A stretch of 60,628 bases of DNA from Burkholderiales bacterium (GTDB lineage Bacteria; Pseudomonadota; Gammaproteobacteria; Burkholderiales; Burkholderiaceae_C), in NCBI GenBank assembly GCA_947448955.1, contig CANFPU010000008.1, positions 1-60,628 on the forward strand, read 5' to 3'. Under the pieces are notes generated by a model. It ran no database searches and had not been told where the DNA came from. It worked only from the letters and a program-made list of their open reading frames with translations. Shown here piece after piece: positions 60,400 to 60,628 of this stretch. Both the position numbers and the translations under genes were made by a program. The stretch's first letter is position 1, and each line of letters starts with the position of its first letter.

Positions 60400-60628
60400 G
60401 GCGCGTGCGTCCTCGGGATCGGGCAGCGCGGTGGTGCAACTCGATCGCCACTTGTCCAGATCGGCCGGGAACACCCCGCGCTCGCGGCACCAGGCGCTCT
60501 TGCCCGCCTCGTTCATGGCTGCAGTGGTGATCACGGCCTCAAGCCGGGCGCCCGCAGTCCAGGACCGCCCTCGGTCGGGCCTGGACTGCGCCTCCTCGCG
60601 CCAGCGCTCCAGCGTTCCCGCACCAACA
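60400..60628 (-). mobile_element. truncated IS3-family transposase OrfA fragment
   Basis: Read on the minus strand from the window edge, the frame gives TLERWREEAQSRPDRGRSW, ARLEAVITTAAMNEAGKSAW and CRERGVFPADLDKWR, ending DPEDARA near 60400. This is the style of OrfA proteins of IS3-family elements. After DPEDARA the usual Arg/Lys-rich continuation is missing and the frame runs on into unrelated sequence up to the end of the transglutaminase gene. The element is therefore cut off on this side. The other end lies outside the window. Confidence 0.7.

Noticed and set aside
1-60628. CRISPR arrays, rRNA, tRNA and prophage signs
   Set aside because: No regularly spaced repeats, conserved rRNA stretches, cloverleaf genes or phage structural genes were seen.

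Overview
The window looks like chromosome of a motile, high-GC betaproteobacterium of the order Burkholderiales, most likely near the Leptothrix/Rubrivivax/Ideonella group. That placement rests on the flagellar gene arrangement, the style of the FrpC-like and crotonase/CaiB genes, and base composition. It is an inference and not a marker-gene assignment. I saw no rRNA, tRNA or CRISPR array.

Layout. (1) 1-4.95 kb: the 3' end of a repeat-rich FrpC/RTX-like calcium-binding protein, then the flagellar filament genes fliS, fliD, flaG and fliC on the minus strand, with a sigma-28-like promoter before fliC. (2) 5-16 kb: a probable flagellin-glycosylation island. It holds an overlapping operon for a CDP-activated 6-deoxysugar (rfbF, rfbG, an epimerase, two SAM methyltransferases, an SDR and a CmcI-type hydroxylase), one AT-richer family 2 glycosyltransferase and three tandem paralogous glycosyltransferases with TPR-like tails. 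(3) 16-19 kb: a LuxR-type response regulator and membrane histidine kinase pair. (4) 19-24.4 kb: flhA, flhF, a FlhG-like protein that has lost its Walker A motif, and fliA. (5) 24.5-32 kb: one tightly coupled minus-strand operon in which six poorly characterised genes precede flgA, flgM and flgN. Three of the six look like eroded chemosensory proteins (CheW-, MCP/PilJ- and CheA-like), one is a PDZ membrane protein and two are membrane proteins I do not recognise. This is the best candidate for an undescribed system in the window.

(6) 32-34.4 kb: a divergent response regulator with a variant HD-GYP domain and two small unknown genes. (7) 34.7-50.6 kb: acyl-CoA metabolism. It holds two acyl-CoA synthetases, a DUF1501/DUF1800 pair, two crotonases and a CaiB-type CoA transferase next to a ferric-type ABC importer, plus a quinone oxidoreductase, a PaaI-type thioesterase and an MFS carrier. 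This set suits uptake and CoA-dependent breakdown of carboxylic acids. (8) 50.7-56.7 kb: a D-2-hydroxyacid dehydrogenase divergent from a carbohydrate-type ABC importer. A perfect 10-bp-arm palindrome and a good sigma-70 promoter lie between them, and a 12-bp tandem repeat lies inside the importer operon. (9) 57-60.6 kb: a segment with different codon habits, holding an FdhE remnant coupled to selA, a TlpA-like thioredoxin, a transglutaminase-like exported protein and a truncated IS3-family transposase at the window edge. It looks like a worn or imported remnant of a formate dehydrogenase/selenocysteine locus.

How the parts relate: regions 1-5 build, decorate and regulate the flagellum. Regions 7 and 8 import and degrade organic acids or sugars. 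Region 9 is a separate and partly decayed acquisition.
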